NCBI GenBank assembly: GCA_963969495.1
Contig: OZ018317.1
Span: 37,375,726 to 37,439,725 of the forward strand
Direction of reading: 5' to 3'
DNA: 64,000 nucleotides
DNA from: Ceratothoa steindachneri
Taxonomy: Eukaryota; Arthropoda; Malacostraca; Isopoda; Cymothoidae
Positions 46,451-60,789 of the stretch are shown here, piece after piece. A program made the position numbers and the translations under genes. How positions within the stretch are numbered: position 1 is the first letter of the stretch; each line of letters begins with the position of its first letter. Under the pieces are notes generated by a model. That model saw nothing but the letters and a program-made list of their open reading frames with translations, ran no database searches and was not told the origin of the DNA.

Positions 46451-46694
46451 GGTGCCCAATGAGAAATGAGCATAAATAAATGCAGATATGTGGTATGAAA
46501 CTACCAAATTTCCTTTTTTTTTATATCTCAAAAGGGCATGTGGGGATGCCAGTTTTAATGGGGGCGAAAAGCACCGACAATGGCTTTGGGGTATATTGCA
46601 TTGTTTTACCATTTTTTGGTATGAGGACACAACCACACTCGCTTAGCATAGGTTTCTACCATTAATATTCCGTTGATTTGGTTGATTAAAGGGT

Positions 46695-47535
46695 AAAAGT
46701 GTGTAAGGGTCTATTTGCTGAAATAGGGTGTAAGGAGCTATTTGCTGAAAAGGGGTGTAAGGGTTTATCTGCTGAAATAGGGTGTAAGGGGCTATTTGCT
46801 GAAAAGCGGTGTAAGGGTTTAGCTGCTGAAATAGGGTGTAAGGGTCTCTTTGATGGAATAGGGTGTAAGGGTCTATTTGTTGAAATAGAATGTGAGGGTC
46901 TAATTGCTGAAATAGGGTGTAAGGATCTCTCTGCTGTAATATGATGTAAGGGTCTATTTTCGGAAATAGGGTGTAAAGGTCTATCTGTCGAAATGTGGTG
47001 TTAGGGTCTATCTGTTGCAATAGGGTGTAAGGATCTATTTGCTGAAAAAGGGTGTAAGGGTCTATTTGCTAAAAAGGGGTGTAAGGTTTTATCTAATAAA
47101 ATATGATGGAAATGTCTATTGGCTGAAATAGGGTGTATGGGTTTATTTACTGAAATAGAATTTAAGGGTCTACTTGCCTAAATGGGGTATAAGGGCTTAT
47201 TTGGTGAAATAAAGTGTAAGGGTCTAACTACTGAAATATGGTGCAATGATCTATTTGCTGTAATAGGATGCAAGGATATATTTGGTGAAATGGAGGGTAA
47301 GGGTCTATTTGATGGAATAAGGTGTAAGGATCTATTTGCCGAAATATGGTGTAAGAGGCTCTGCTAAAATATGGTGTAAGGGTCTATATATTTGTTGAAA
47401 TATGGTGTAAGAGTCTATTTTCCGGAATAGGGTGTAAGCGTCTATCTACTGTAATAGGATGTAAGGGTATATTCCCCGAAATAGGGTGTAAACATGTTAA
47501 GGTCTATTTGCTGAAATAAGAGTATATTTATGGTG
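46695..47535. repeat. 27-bp minisatellite, about 30 copies
   Basis: Unit GGGTGTAAGGGTCTATTTGC then TGAAATA, 27 bp, with many substitutions and a few indels. Because 27 is 9 codons, plus-strand frames read a nine-residue repeat (GCKGLFAEI-like) and minus-strand frames another. Indels break both, and no start context or flanking exon supports a gene. Confidence 0.95.
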
Positions 47536-48355
47536 TTTAATCCTCCCGTGAAGCATCGGTTGTGTGAAACTGTTTTAAATTGTATGATGTTATCGCTGAA
47601 GGCGCTCTTTTTTGTGGCCAGAAATCAGCAGGTAATTTAGTTTCTTCCTTTAATAACAATGAAATTGCCTCCTGAAATAATAGAGTGTCTTTTGAGGTTG
47701 TAAAGAGGGGTAATTTGACATCATTTAAGAAGCATTCGGATGTTTATGACAAGGGAAGCAGATTCCAAGACATAAATTTTTTTTGTTATTATTGCTCTTC
47801 AGACCATTATTATAAGTAAAAATTTAGGGATATGTAATTGTAATGTTTCTTTAGTTTTTAGATGTTTCTTTAGTTGTTTAATGAGGTTTAGAGTAGAGAC
47901 CTAGTGTGGTATGTAGACTTAATTAAGCATTAAGTTATCTCTTATTTTATCGAGTTTAAGGATCTTGCTCTCCTATGCTTGTAAGCCGTAGGGAATAACG
48001 AATAGGGGAATAGATAAAAGGGGATGAGAAGAAGAGAGGAATATGATTAGGGAACTGCAGTCGCAAACTTCTTTGCAGACGGAAGTGGTCATAGATTTGA
48101 AGTCACAGGAAATAAATATGGGCGCAACTGGAATTACTGTATTAAGCTGTTATTGTTATTTTTTTTTTCAAAATTCTAGCCATTATCTAATTATGGCTTT
48201 TGAAACTCTAGCCATCTTTTATTGCCTCCAACCACAGTAATCGGTTGATCACCAGAGACGACTCTCGCCTCTCCCGGTGATCAATTCCACGCGGCCACGA
48301 CCAACGGGGACGAAAATGTCTCTTTGGGCACTGAGGATTCTATCTTGTTCTTGTC
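47536..48355. other. Non-coding region
   Basis: No family recognised. A small inverted repeat TTGATCACC ... GGTGATCAA lies at 48244-48283. Confidence 0.45.
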
Positions 48356-48371
48356 CACTTTACAAACACAA

Positions 48372-48630
48372 TCTAGTAGTAGTAGTAGTTTTAGTAGCAG
48401 AAGCATCAGTAGTAATTATAGTAACAACAGCAGCAGTAGTAATAATGAGAGCATTCGCAGCAGTCGTAATAATAGTAGCAGATGCAGAAGTAGTAAAAAT
48501 AGTAGCAGCTGCAGCAGTAGTAGTAATAATAGTAGCAGCAGCAGTAGTAGTAATGATAATAATAATAGTAGTAGCAGCAATATTAGTAATAATATTACTA
48601 GTAGTAGTAATAGTAATAGTAGACTTACGC
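48372..48630. repeat. (AGT/AGC/AAT) trinucleotide microsatellite
   Basis: Mixed TAG, CAG and AAT triplets for about 260 bp. Open frames in all three plus frames (poly-Ser/Asn, poly-Val) are repeat artefacts. Confidence 0.95.
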
Positions 48631-48639
48631 ATGTGAACC

Positions 48640-50180
48640 CTTCCTACTTATCCAATAAGTGGTTAAATGAGTAAGAGTTTTATTTTGAGGCAAAAATCAA
48701 AGCGGGAATCTCCTCATGGAAGTTTTATATATAAAAAGAAATAGTTAAAGTGGTGAAGTTAGGGTAAAAGAAAGGGTTTGAACTGTACGTAGCCCAAATA
48801 TTGAAACGAAGCTGTGGGGAGTTTAGATTGCCGGCTTCACTTCGGGAGAAGTTACAAGACGTGAAGACTCAACCACACCTACAATTAAACCTGGCAAACC
48901 GCGTCCATCTCCCCTGCCTCTAAGGAGATGTTGTGGGCGTGGCCCAAAAACTGCCAGACTGGAATGGGCCTACCCACACCCAGTCACTCCACTCCCTTCA
49001 CCTATCAGAACAAGCCCGCGGGCGAACGCTCCAATCATCGCTTAATACACAAACTCAGGGACAGTGAACAGAACTGGGCCCAGGCTACAAATGGCCGTCC
49101 TGAAGGATGCTTTGTAAGCGCAGCCAATCCTTCATCCAGTGTGAAGCAGACACCGGCCCTACTACACCACACGCTCTGCTGGTTTCCGATAAGGGCTTCA
49201 CCCACAATACACTACTTGCATACGCAAACCACATACCCCTGCACACCAATCCCAATAAACCTTCACCTATCGTCATTTCCATACAAATCCAGATATTCTA
49301 TGACCCACCAATGCATATTCCTCCCCCACAACACCTATCCTATTCTCAAGCCCCACCCATTTAAACATCACAAACCCTAGCAATAAATATACCCCACCAA
49401 AAGCCACGCGTCCTAATATAAACATCTTACAACCATACATAAATGGTATACATAAAAACAAACAAATAATACTCAATGAATTATTGACCGTAAAAATAGC
49501 CTCACAATTCAAAATTACCCCACTACACCATTTTAGGCCAAAGATAGAAACCACGGAGGTAGAGGTCTAAGCCATTACATTATGAAATACATCTCATACG
49601 TCAGTACCTCCTGAGTAAGAACCTCAATAAAATAGAATAGAAGAAAAGGTGTGAGAGAGTGTAAAAGGCTAGAGCGTCCAGAACTATCCCGCCCCATCTC
49701 CTCCCTTCTGGCCCACTGTCGGGACCAGAAGTGAGGAGAAGGGGCGAGAGAGCCCGCGGACTCCTCCTATTCCCCCTTTCCTTACTCCCTGTGTCTTGCG
49801 GCACCGGTGAGAGGGTAACAGGGGAAAGAGGAGGAGGACAGATAGAGGAAGAGGAAAGGGAGCTATAGTATAGCAATAAACTGGTAGAAGATCAAACAGA
49901 TGACCTAAGTGGTCTTGACCCTACATCTAATACCTGGTGCTAATACCACGATGTGTATCACCCACCCACGTATATTTGTAGAGCCTGTTAAGAAAGACAG
50001 TAACCAAGAGTTAGTGGGAAATAGAAGGAAGTTAGAGGCGTGCGGTGAGCCGCAAAATGCTTGGAGGTCAAGCTAATCTCTGTCCATTTTGATTAGTTAG
50101 AAGTTAGGATTATAGTTATAGAGGAAGTACCTGAGATCCAGATGTTTGTACTTTCAGTTTTTGTTACCTAGTACATATAG
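48640..50180. other. Non-coding region between microsatellite and LINE J2
   Basis: Open frames up to 150 codons (48928-49380) show no domain and a composition typical of chance frames. 49600-50180 may be J2 3' flank or UTR; no poly-A or tail repeat identified. Confidence 0.4.
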
Positions 50181-50378
50181 TTGGCGTTCAAACCGTTATT
50201 AGTGTGAGTTTCTTTTTAAGTAGAATTTGTTTGTTTTTCTCGTATGTTATGTTGTATTCTAACTTTCTATTCTTGCATGTATGTTTTCCCTTTTATCTTT
50301 TCGTTTTCACATTTTCTGTTCCTCAATGGTTTTTGTTACCCTTTCCTTCGTCGCTTTTCCGTATCTCTCTATCTGTTG

Positions 50379-53154
50379 TCAGATTCGGTGATGTATTCTT
50401 CCTGCTAGGTGTAGATGTCTTCTTCTTCTTCGTCCTGATTTCCGATCCTCACCCTGCTTGAGGAAGAGTCGGTGAGGCATCCAGTCTATTCCTAGTTCTA
50501 TTTGCGTTGAAAGTTCATCTCCAATTTCGGCATGTGCCCTTTTGATGACTCCTTTTGCTCTCTTCATGATTATCATGTTTAAGGGCTCGACGTTGGCTTC
50601 TTTGCGTAGTTCTTCTATCCATCTCATCTGTGCCTTTCTTGTATTTGTCACTTGGTTCATTGCTTTATTCTGGACTCTTTGTAGTTCGAGCAGTTTAGTT
50701 CTTGACAATATTCACATTGCGATTGCTGGATAAATCAGTGTTGGTTAGATAATCGCATTGTAAATCTTCTTTTTATTCTCTCGACTTAAATTTCTTAGTT
50801 TATACAAAAGTACTATTCCTCTCTTTGCTTTCTGTATTCTCTCGGATACGTGTTTCATGTTTCATGTTTCGTTATTGGCAAACCTAGTACTTTACAGTTG
50901 TTACTGTATCCATATCTTACATTGTCCACCTTGATGTCTGCTACTTTTCTTCTGCATATGGGAACTATTGTAAATTTGTCTCTGTTTGTACTGATTTTCC
51001 ACCTGCGTTCGTATTCGTTAATTCTTCGAATTTCTTCTGTCGTCGCTCTTGCTTGAAATTGAGCGTGCATGTATGGAGACGCCACAACTTGGGTGATATC
51101 ATCCGCAAATTGTATGTTCATGCATCCCTCCATCATTGGAGGGGGTATGTCTACTGTATATACAGCGTATAATAACGGACTTAAGCAACCGCCCTGGAGA
51201 ACTCCAGCCTCCAGCTTAAAGGGTTGTCCTTGGTGATTACCCATGTCTATATACGCGTATCTATCAGCTACATAGTTGCATAACAACCTTTCCAGCTGAC
51301 TACTTAATCCGAGCCGAAGTATCTTATATTGTATGCCTTTCTGCCATACTTTGTCGAATGCTTTGGACATGTCTCTACATACTATGTCCACAGTTCTCTT
51401 TTCGCCTTTGACCTTGGCTATTTTCTCCATAATTAAAGAGAGTGCCATATCGGTGCTCTTATTCTTCCGGAATCCGAATTGGCACTCGTTGTACAGGCCA
51501 TTCTCCCCCATATGTTGATCGAGTATCTTCTTTAAAATCTTTTCATATACTTTCCTGATGAAGTCAAGCAGAGATATTGATCTATAGTTTTCAACCATGT
51601 GTGGAGATTTTCCTGGATTTGGGATAAAAATCATGTTTGCTATTTTTAGGTCTTCAGAGTAGTAGCCTGTATTGACGCAGGCATTGAATAGGTTCTTCAA
51701 TCCCTCGAAGATGTTATTGGTCGCTTCTGTGTAGTTTTTTTTGTGAGTCCTGAGACTCCCGGCGCCTTTTGTTTGAAGCTGTTTATGCTATCCTTTAGTT
51801 CTTGTACGGATAATTTAGCTCCATTTCCCTCATTATTATTTCTTGTTATGTCAACCGAATCATAGTGTGTACTACTGGCCGTTGTCTGGTTGAGTTCTCA
51901 GAGAATTACGTTCTCAAAATCAGTGTCGAAATTTTCATTTTCTTCTTCGCTGATTCTAAAAACGTTTCTCCAGTATTCTTTTGAAAACTATTTCTATCTC
52001 GCTTTCGTCCTCAATTACTATCCCTCTCTCATCTTTAATCTTGATCTTCTCCTTTGCTGTTTTTTCTTCATTCTATCTACCCATTTCCAAAATTTATTTG
52101 GGGATTCTTCGACATCTATCTTCCTGACCTGGTCGTTTCAATATTCTTGTTGCTTATCCCTTATCATTAGCGTTAATTCTTTTTTATTTCTTTTAAGTTG
52201 GTTGTATAGGTCTCTACTAATTCCTTCTCTCCGTATTTGTTCAGAGATAAGTCTCATTTCCTTATTTTTATTTATCATTTCTTGTGACCATCTGAAGTTT
52301 GGGATCGTTCTAAAGGCTCTTTTTGGTAATGCTTTTTCGTCTGCTCTAATCAGTGTACTCCTAATTTCTCTAAGTCACTCGTTGATTTCTTCTATAGTCG
52401 CCTCGATGAACGTCCTTAGCTCATACTCCCTTAAAACTTCTTTCTACTTTGTTCAGTCTGCCTGGTGATAGGCTTTCCATTTCTTACCTGGCTTCTGCCT
52501 GGGATTCTGGTTAATGGTAAGTAGTGAGCTATATGGTCGCTGACCGGTATGTCAACCGGTTTGAAGTAAAAATTAAATGGCAAATTAAAGTTTGCGAGGC
52601 AGATATCTGGCTTACTTATCGTTCTGTTGTGTATATATGTGGGAAAATCTTGCCCCAGTCTTTGGAGCATTCTCCTGCCCAGCATCGTTTTCACATGCCT
52701 GCCCGCGTTGTTGTTTGTTCTTTATCCGTTTTCCGCACGGTGTGCGTTCAAGTCTCCCATAAATATGACTGGGTTCATGTTATTAAAAAGCTTAGTGAAG
52801 TTGGCAATTGGTAATCCGTCTATTCTTTTGGGCTGGTACCCCGTGGTTATTATAAGACTAGATAGTTCTAATTTTATCTCTACTGCTACATAGGATTTGG
52901 TTAGTCCTTGGGGAGTCTTATAGTCTAGTTCCTTTTTGATCGCAATTGCTACTCCGTCCTGTCTTTGTCTCGAAGGATTCGTTGTTACGTTATAATTCCA
53001 TATTTTTATCTTTTTCTGTTTCGAGGTCTAATCCGTTGCCAGATATTAAAATAACATCTGGATCTAGCTCTCTAAAGATATTTTCGTATATGCATTTTTT
53101 ACCTATCCAACCATTAGTATTAATTTAAGGTATTTCCAGTTTACTTTTGTCCAT
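50379..53154 (-). pseudogene. LINE J2 ORF2: APE endonuclease plus RT
   Basis: Met at 53154 (MDKSKLEIP, then a stop). Endonuclease blocks: NTNGWIGKKCIYENIFRELD, DPDVILISGNG and PVSDHIAHYLP (52431-52694). A 281-codon open RT segment (50855-51700) has FIPNPGKSPHMVENYRSISL, NECQFGFRKNKSTDMALSLI, VCRDMSKAFDKVWQKGIQYK, AGVLQGGCLSPLLYAVYTVD and an intact FADD box (NIQFADDITQVV). The C-terminus (50379-50708) has LQRVQNKAMNQ. Several frameshifts separate the blocks between 51700 and 53154. Confidence 0.87.
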
Positions 53155-53301
53155 TTTGATATTCCTTTTGGGGTTTCCGTTTGTCTCTTTAGGTCTTGAT
53201 TATCGTTTCTTCTTCTTTCTCTCGTTCTGTTCCCATCTACACATGATAAATTCCTTTCCTTTCTGCGATAGTGATGTCGACGGGATCGGGAACTGCTGCC
53301 G

Positions 53302-54476
53302 TTAGGAGGATGTCTTATGTAGGCTGGATCTGGATCTTCTTTTCTTTTGGGCTTTCCTTCTGGTTACTCTAACGTCCTGGGTGGATTCTTCCGTGCTGCT
53401 ATCCGTTTCAGTTTCCTCAGTATTTGAGTCTTCATTGTGTTCCTCCTGCGGTTTTGCTTCTTCAACTAGTGCTTTTGTTGTTTTGTCACTAATCTTTACT
53501 TTAAATATTGCTGACGAGTCCACATTCTTGGGAAAGTTCCTGGGTTGTAACCCATTGTCCTTGAGCATTCCGTTTAGGATATTTGCGTAGCTTCCGGGGT
53601 TGGCAATGTTCAATATGTGCGAGTGCAGGATACAGTTCAGTATCTTGACATTCAATGTTCCGTCAATGCTGAGTTGTGTTTCTGCTTTTTAGGTGTTTAC
53701 TGTATTTTTTGTCGCCGAGGCGTATTCATGTTGCTCTGTCCCTTTAATCTCTCTTCGTCCTCCTTCCTTTTTATTATGTATTTTATTTTCGGTTATGACA
53801 TCGCCATTGTCCGATGTGATCCTCTACAGTTAATGCACTGTTTCGTCGTACTCTATCATGCTTGGTGGGTGTGCCCCTCCATCCCGCAACCCGAACATAT
53901 CGTGAGCTATTTTTTTTGGACATTCCGCCATTATATGGTCTTCCATTTCGTAACAACGGAAGCATATCTGTATGTTTATAAATGCGTCTCTCTGGATGTT
54001 GGTTTGTGGGATCCTAGTGTAGAAGTCAATAAGTAAGTCCTATATCCATGAATGATGGTAGCCATTTCGATGTTTTCGCAGACGATCTTAAACACGTGAT
54101 TATGATCCCTAAATTTTATAATGTCATGAATTTTCAGCCACGGTTGATTTGCTTCCAACTTCTCCTTAATATCCTGAGGAGTGTTCATTCCTACCCATGG
54201 CTCAACCCTCCTGCATACGACTGATCTATTGGCCGTGATCTGTGGGGGCGTTTTCGCTTTAAGATCTAGTTTGCTGAGTGTGATGCTGCCCGCGGAAGAT
54301 AGGAGTTTCTCCACATCCTTGTTTTCAGGGCAGATCACGATGAATCCTGTCGGGACATCAAGGCACTTAATTAGTGGGATATGCAGGTCAGTAAATATCT
54401 GTTGTGCTACTTCTTGTGGAGTCCTCTTCCTTCCGTTGGGCTAGAGTCTCGGGGGAAGCCTTTTGATGAATTCCAT
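53302..54476 (-). pseudogene. LINE J2 ORF1: gag-like CCHC protein
   Basis: Met at 54476 (MEFIKRLPPRL, then a stop within 15 codons). The frame reopens through VICPENKDVEKLL, TANRSVVCRRVEPWVGMNT and IHDIIKFRDHNHVFKIV, matching J1 ORF1. After frameshifts near 53980 come zinc knuckles: CFRCYEMEDHIMAEC is complete; CSGCGMEGHTH has lost its last Cys to a stop; CINCRGSHR remains of the third. The C-terminal 53302-53655 frame is acidic then basic (SNTEETETDSSTEES, RRKAQKKRRSRSS). Confidence 0.83.
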
Positions 54477-54500
54477 TTTGGTGTCGGTAATGTGTGTGTG

Positions 54501-55813
54501 TGTGTGGGGGGGGTAATCCACCCCCTTTCTTACTCTGTGAAAAAGTGACAGAATCTAATAGTCTGAACCCTATTGGGTGTGTACCTTAGTGCTTTAGATA
54601 CCTGCCTATAACAGCACTCCGCAACCCTCCTACCTTAATGGGCCTACTCTAATAGGCGCCTCTCCAAGGTCTCTGGCTCTTGTTCTTAAGGGACCCCCTT
54701 CTTTGCGCCCCCTAACAGGGCTCCTTCCGGGGTTCACTATACCGTACTATCAAGGAGGTCTGGGCGCAATGAGGGTTGCGTTATGTTGCAAAGTGATGAA
54801 AGAAGCGTGAGTAAAAAAGCGCGAAGTGTGGATAGTACCCTTATGGGGAAAACTACCACGTGCTTAGCCACAGGAGTTCTCTCCAATCAGACTAAGCACG
54901 CATTAATATTGGGTTCAGCGACGTAGAAAAGGTTATGTGTGCAAATTTAACACGAACTCGCGTATCCAAAGTTCATAAAACTTTACCTCCTTTATCAGGG
55001 AAAACTTTACTTGAGCGTAAAGAAAAACAACAGATGATCTGAGCCTGCCGTACCCAGAATCTCAATATGGTAGTACCATTCAATATAAATTCAAATACCC
55101 GAACACGGATTAACAAAGCAGACTACACTTTCACCAATCTGTAAATACCTCCCCATGTATCATGCTTTACAAACTACCACTCAACGCTAGACTACCCCTT
55201 CCCCCTCCTAACACAACAAATGTGTGACTTAAAAGTTCCTGGCCTTTGTTAGAATCCTAAGAAAGATACACCTACAGTATTCCAGAACACCTAAATCACC
55301 TATTTGTCCTGAACAACCCTTTGACCCACCCAAACGGAAACCCTTCCACACATACTCCCAAGACACTTTTCGGACATCACCCTCTGTTCACCATACTTAA
55401 CCATTAAAACAACTGGAACACCCATGCCGTACTATCCCTCGACCATCTCCCAATCATCAAATGAATCGGTCTTGAGAAGCTCAGACACACACTCACCCTA
55501 GGCGCGGCGCTTACACTAACTACTACCGAGCTGATTTGGACCTTTACATCTGATTGATCTTTTATACAGAGCCACAAACAAACACTTACAATTATTGTAT
55601 AAAGACCACGTCATACCGACAATTAACCACATAAATGGTTACTAGGACTCTGGCTCTTGGAATATATTAAATATCACCTTAAAAAACAGATTTTACTTAA
55701 CAACTCTATCTTTCATAAATATTTCAACTGCCTGAGAAAATTGCTCACATAATATCCATCATAAGCCAAATAAACTAGCCAATGGCCCCGTAGCAAGCCA
55801 GTCTATCTTCTTA
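54501..55813. other. Non-coding region upstream of LINE J2
   Basis: The first few hundred bases may be J2 5' UTR. No coding family, repeat unit or structured RNA recognised in the remainder. Confidence 0.45.
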
Positions 55814-55910
55814 CTCTGCACCATGGGCGGGCAACCTTTTCAGAGTGAGGGCTAGATGAGACTTTTGGGAGCAGGCCGCGGGCCGGAGTAACAAACGAAA
55901 TCCCCAATGA

Positions 55911-56020
<110 letters not shown>

Positions 56021-56088
56021 CAGAACAATTGTTAAAACCACTGTGGAGGAGCGTAGTATTTATTATCTCGAGACCAATTTCGGCATGG

Positions 56089-56168
56089 AGTTTGTCATGC
56101 CAGCCTCAGTCGAAAACTAAGAATACATGCAATTATTCTTAGTGTTCGACTGATGCTGGCATGACAAA

Positions 56169-56170
<2 letters not shown>
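56089..56170. other. Hairpin with 38-nt arms between two TA tracts
   Basis: AGTTTGTCATGCCAGCCTCA and onward (56089-56126) is the inverse of 56133-56170 with about four mismatches; the loop is only a few bases. A CT tract and a second TA tract (56206-56260) follow. The flanking CTCGAGACCAATTTCGGCAT and TTAACAATTG region may derive from a Penelope-like 3' end in inverted arrangement. Confidence 0.88.

Positions 56171-56205
<35 letters not shown>

Positions 56206-56261
<56 letters not shown>
56206..56261. repeat. (TA)n microsatellite
   Basis: Pure TA tract preceded by a CT tract at 56171-56206. Confidence 0.97.
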
Positions 56262-56265
<4 letters not shown>

Positions 56266-56999
56266 AGAATACATTATACAAGAAATTTATTGAAAAACAT
56301 ACAAATCAGTGAGACGGCTGGTGCTGCTTGACATGAAGAAGTGTTTCAATGTCTGGCTCGATGGATAAAGTTGACAACAAAAGAATTTCGTTGAGGTGGC
56401 GGTCCGAGAGTTGGAAGCGAAGGTGAAACTTCGGCTACTTCATTTTGGAGAAGAGCTGTTGGGAACATTAGGTACTTCCAAACATGGCCACGATGCGTTG
56501 AACATGCGCAATGTATTTTGAAAAATTGCTAGAAGGGAGGAAGAGGTCGGGGAAGAAGGACAGCGGAGAAGAAATGAAATATTTCGTATCTGTGAGGGAA
56601 ATGTATTTTTGCCTCATTTTTTACTCATTTTCAATGCCAGACGTAAGACTTATTCCCCTCTCCCTCTAGGAGGCTACTGAGACAGATTCTGTTTGGCAGA
56701 TATTTTTTTTTGTGGGGGGCTGGGGGTTTGCGGGCCGGATCGCAATATTAATGCAGAGTAAGGTGGCGGGCAAGACGCTAGGTCTTCACGGGGCGGAGGT
56801 TGCCTGTCCCTGCTCTACATCATGGAACATCTAAACTAAATCAACCCACATACCCAAAACGGATTCTTATCATTGCTCAAAAAAATACTGTACTCACTAA
56901 CATCACCCGCTAATGCAAAATGCTTCAACCAACTCACACCAGCACGCGGGCAATAACGTAAACAATATACCAGACCATACTTGAGGCAACGTCAGCCTT

Positions 57000-57295
57000 T
57001 CTCAACCGCCTTCGGATCAACGATTGGAGAAGCTGTCCTCCAAAGTTCTTCCGGTGATCTCTTGAGGACAAGAGGCCCGCTAGCTCGCTCAATCCGAGTT
57101 TGGAGAAGTCATCTTCCCTCTTCCCTTCAAAGTTCGTCCGGTGACCTCTTGAGGACAACAGGCCCGCATCTCACTAAATCAGAGTTTGGAGAAAGTAGCA
57201 TCATCCTCTTCGGGATCCCAGCTACACTCGTGAGTAGCCAAGGCCACTAAGACCCCCATCCTCCAAGTTCGGCCCGCTTTACTCTCGAGGTTCAA
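57000..57295. repeat. About 90-bp tandem repeat, 2-3 copies
   Basis: CAAAGTTCTTCCGGTGATCT-type blocks with CTTGAGGACAAGAGGCCCGC recur at 57040 and 57128, with a degenerate third at about 57262. GAGTTTGGAGAAG-type blocks link them. Frames through it are repeat-derived. Confidence 0.85.
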
Positions 57296-57396
57296 AGGAA
57301 CTAAATCGCTCACTACCCTAAATCTCCCAATATAACCATTTAATAACCCTGAAAATCCAATTTGTATTCGGAACCTAATTTCGTTTTATTCATGTA

Positions 57397-57397
<1 letters not shown>

Positions 57398-57470
<73 letters not shown>
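57398..57470. repeat. (TA)n microsatellite
   Basis: Pure TA tract of about 72 bp. Confidence 0.97.
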
Positions 57471-57473
<3 letters not shown>

Positions 57474-58875
57474 TGTGTACCCTTTATTTAGTGTGTATTA
57501 AAATCTATTTTTATCGTTGTGTTTGGAATATTCCTTGGCCATGCAGCTGCAGCTAACTATTCAAATCGCACTCTTAGAACAATAACAGTTATTGCCTTGC
57601 TTAGCTTACCTTAGAGCCTGTGTGCGTATATTCTCGTACACCTGACCATACTTCGACATACGCCTTGTTTAAATCGAAAAAACACCGTGGAAAAATTATG
57701 ACTTCGAAGGAAGGTCTCAGAGATAACACTTTTCAGCCAGAACAGTACATTCGACGTGGAATGTAACGAAAAAGGTTAGAGAGAAATTGGGCGAACAATC
57801 GTCCCGGTTTGAGTGATTTCTCCCCGGCTAGCGAAAATCAAATTCACTCAACATTGACAGGTTATTGAATGGTTTCCTGTCCGGGGAGGTGAACTCTATT
57901 CAGCGGTATTTAGTGAACGAGCGACGTGCTTGGAATACTGACGGAGCAGCATTCCGGCTGTAAAATGTAGATAAAGCTTGTGCAAATGATTCGGCCACCG
58001 AGCGCAATGCGAGAGTGTGGCTCCGTCTCCCTTGAGAACGGGATTGGCATATTGTGAGAATTTTCCTCTCCCCCAAAACATTTTTGACAGATTTCTATAC
58101 CTCTGAAAGACGGGTCCTACTATTGAGTGAAGAAACATATATTCGCCATGAAGAGTAAGCTTCGAAACCAAACGGAATATTGTCCTATCCTCATCAGGTG
58201 AAATTCATACATTGTAAACTCGTTGGGAGGGTGACTGTAGCGCTTATAGGTATATTGCTTCTGTCGTGGGGTTGCTTCCCATTAGACTGTAAACCTAGGG
58301 AACGGATAGCGTGCAAAACTACCAGACACACTGACCAAGAAAGCCTATATAGGTCGAAAGTGACGAAGAGCATCGGGTTCTGTCTAGAAACACTTCCCTC
58401 ACTCTTTGGCACTCGCTCAACCCTAACTGACGAGCTCTTCAGTAATATCTTGAAGGGAATAGTTGAGCAGCATTATAGCATGCACGAACACTTTTCGAAA
58501 GTTCGGCATTCTAGGCAGGATTAGCTACATTGACTATGAGATTCCTATCCAAGAAAGGGGAGGAGGCCCTTAATTACATATCAAGCAACGCAGCTAAATA
58601 CATTTCGCTGATGGAGTAGTGCCATCAGACACTTTTGTTCAACCAAACACGCGAATGACTAGGGACCGCTTGAAGGCAGCGTGCTCGAAGACACCAGGGA
58701 GCTTGTCATTGAAGGTCGCCGGGTGTCTACTGTCTTTGTCCTATTGTTCTTTTGGAGTCAGAGTGGCTTGATTTTCGCCCATTTAAATGATGAAGGATCT
58801 GCGCGTACTTCGAATCTGCCCCTCTCCGAAGGATGGGAGCCCTTAGATTCCCTCCATTTTATAATTATCTTTGCA
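57471..58875. other. Non-coding region
   Basis: Open frames up to 114 codons (58180-58524) have no recognisable domain. Nothing supports a gene. Confidence 0.4.
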
Positions 58876-58879
58876 TTTG

Positions 58880-59065
58880 ACCAATGGGGAACCATCAGAA
58901 GCCTTGGGAAGAACTTAGTAGGAACACTAGAAACGCGGGCGAATCGGCCTCTAAGAGGGATTCACAGAGAACCAGCTCCTATGGACCTCACTATCCTGCG
59001 GTGTAAATATTGGGGCTGAGGGCTAGAAGGGTCTGATACCTACTGTCCCTCTCATATGATTCACT
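58880..59065. repeat. Dispersed repeat, copy 1 (second copy at 60130-60335)
   Basis: Blocks GGAACACTAGAAACGC, GAGGGATTCACAGAGAACC, ATGGACCTCACTATCCTGC and TACCTACTGTCCCTCTCATA match the second copy in order and spacing. Neither frame is shared as an uninterrupted ORF, so it is probably a non-coding or LTR-like repeat. Confidence 0.8.
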
Positions 59066-59141
59066 TAGATTTCTTCCATTTTTTCATTATCTTTTCATTT
59101 GAGGGATGGGGAGTGTCGTAAGTTAGCCGGGGTTGTTGGGA

Positions 59142-60125
<984 letters not shown>

Positions 60126-60129
60126 TCTC

Positions 60130-60335
60130 CAACCTAGCGGGGCTCCTCTTTCCTCACTGGAAGAACCTGGTGAGAACACTAGAAACGCCGTCGAGGCAAA
60201 CTGGCCTCGAAGAGGGATTCACAAAGAACCGGCTCCAGCTCTCATGGACCTCACCATCCTGCAGTATAAAACTTGGGTCGAGAAGGGAGGGGACTAGAAT
60301 GGGTCTGCTACCTATTGTCACTCTCTTATGAGTCA
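60130..60335. repeat. Dispersed repeat, copy 2
   Basis: Second copy of the repeat at 58880-59065, sharing AGAACACTAGAAACGCCGTC, GAGGGATTCACAAAGAACCG, ATGGACCTCACCATCCTGCA and CTACCTATTGTCACTCTCTT. A longer minus-strand open frame (60154-60591) crosses it but is not conserved in copy 1. Confidence 0.8.
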
Positions 60336-60789
60336 CTCTGGTTATAGGCTCCCTTCGAAAGGGCGAGACTTTCCTGCTTTGTTTGCTATAGAGGGTCACC
60401 TGAGAAATAATAGGGAGTTGTAATGGCACTTCCGCGTTAAATTGGGAGCGCAATACCAACAAGGGCATCTCCTGCAATAAAGCTGGTAAAAATAGTGGCT
60501 TGGAGCGTAGATTTAAAACCTCTGGTGTGGTGGACTGAATCCCCCGACTGCAATAGAAACTCGGCTGAGGATGAGTAAAATTCACATCCATAGTCTAGAT
60601 TAGACTAAACAATTATTAGCTCAATCAGCCCCCACAAATGCCGGACGTCACAAAGCGAAAAACATCCATAGCGTCGCTATAAATGTGCTCGTTTCCACCA
60701 GGTGTCGTTTGAAAACAAGACAAACTGAACGATACAACTATAGAACAACCATGCGCCTTCCATTTAGAAACAAGTTTATGGGGGGGGGG

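Larger units (their letters stand above)
50200..54500 (-). mobile_element. LINE J2: second Jockey-like retrotransposon
   Basis: Same architecture as J1 (CCHC ORF1, APE endonuclease, RT), but a clearly different family by sequence. Read on the minus strand from the ORF1 start at 54476 to the ORF2 end at 50379. Immediately upstream is a GT/G-rich tract (54490-54512). Ends not precisely determinable. Confidence 0.85.

Noticed and set aside
46643..47367. Repeat proteins of 60-125 residues on both strands
   Set aside because: Produced by the 27-bp period of the minisatellite; both strands and several frames are open, and indels break them.
48928..49380. 150-codon open frame
   Set aside because: No recognisable domain, no repeats and no splice or start context; consistent with chance.
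58140..58200. Minus-strand CTGATGAG followed later by GAAGC, reminiscent of a hammerhead ribozyme core
   Set aside because: No convincing stem II with a following GAAA, and no closing stem I/III could be paired by eye.
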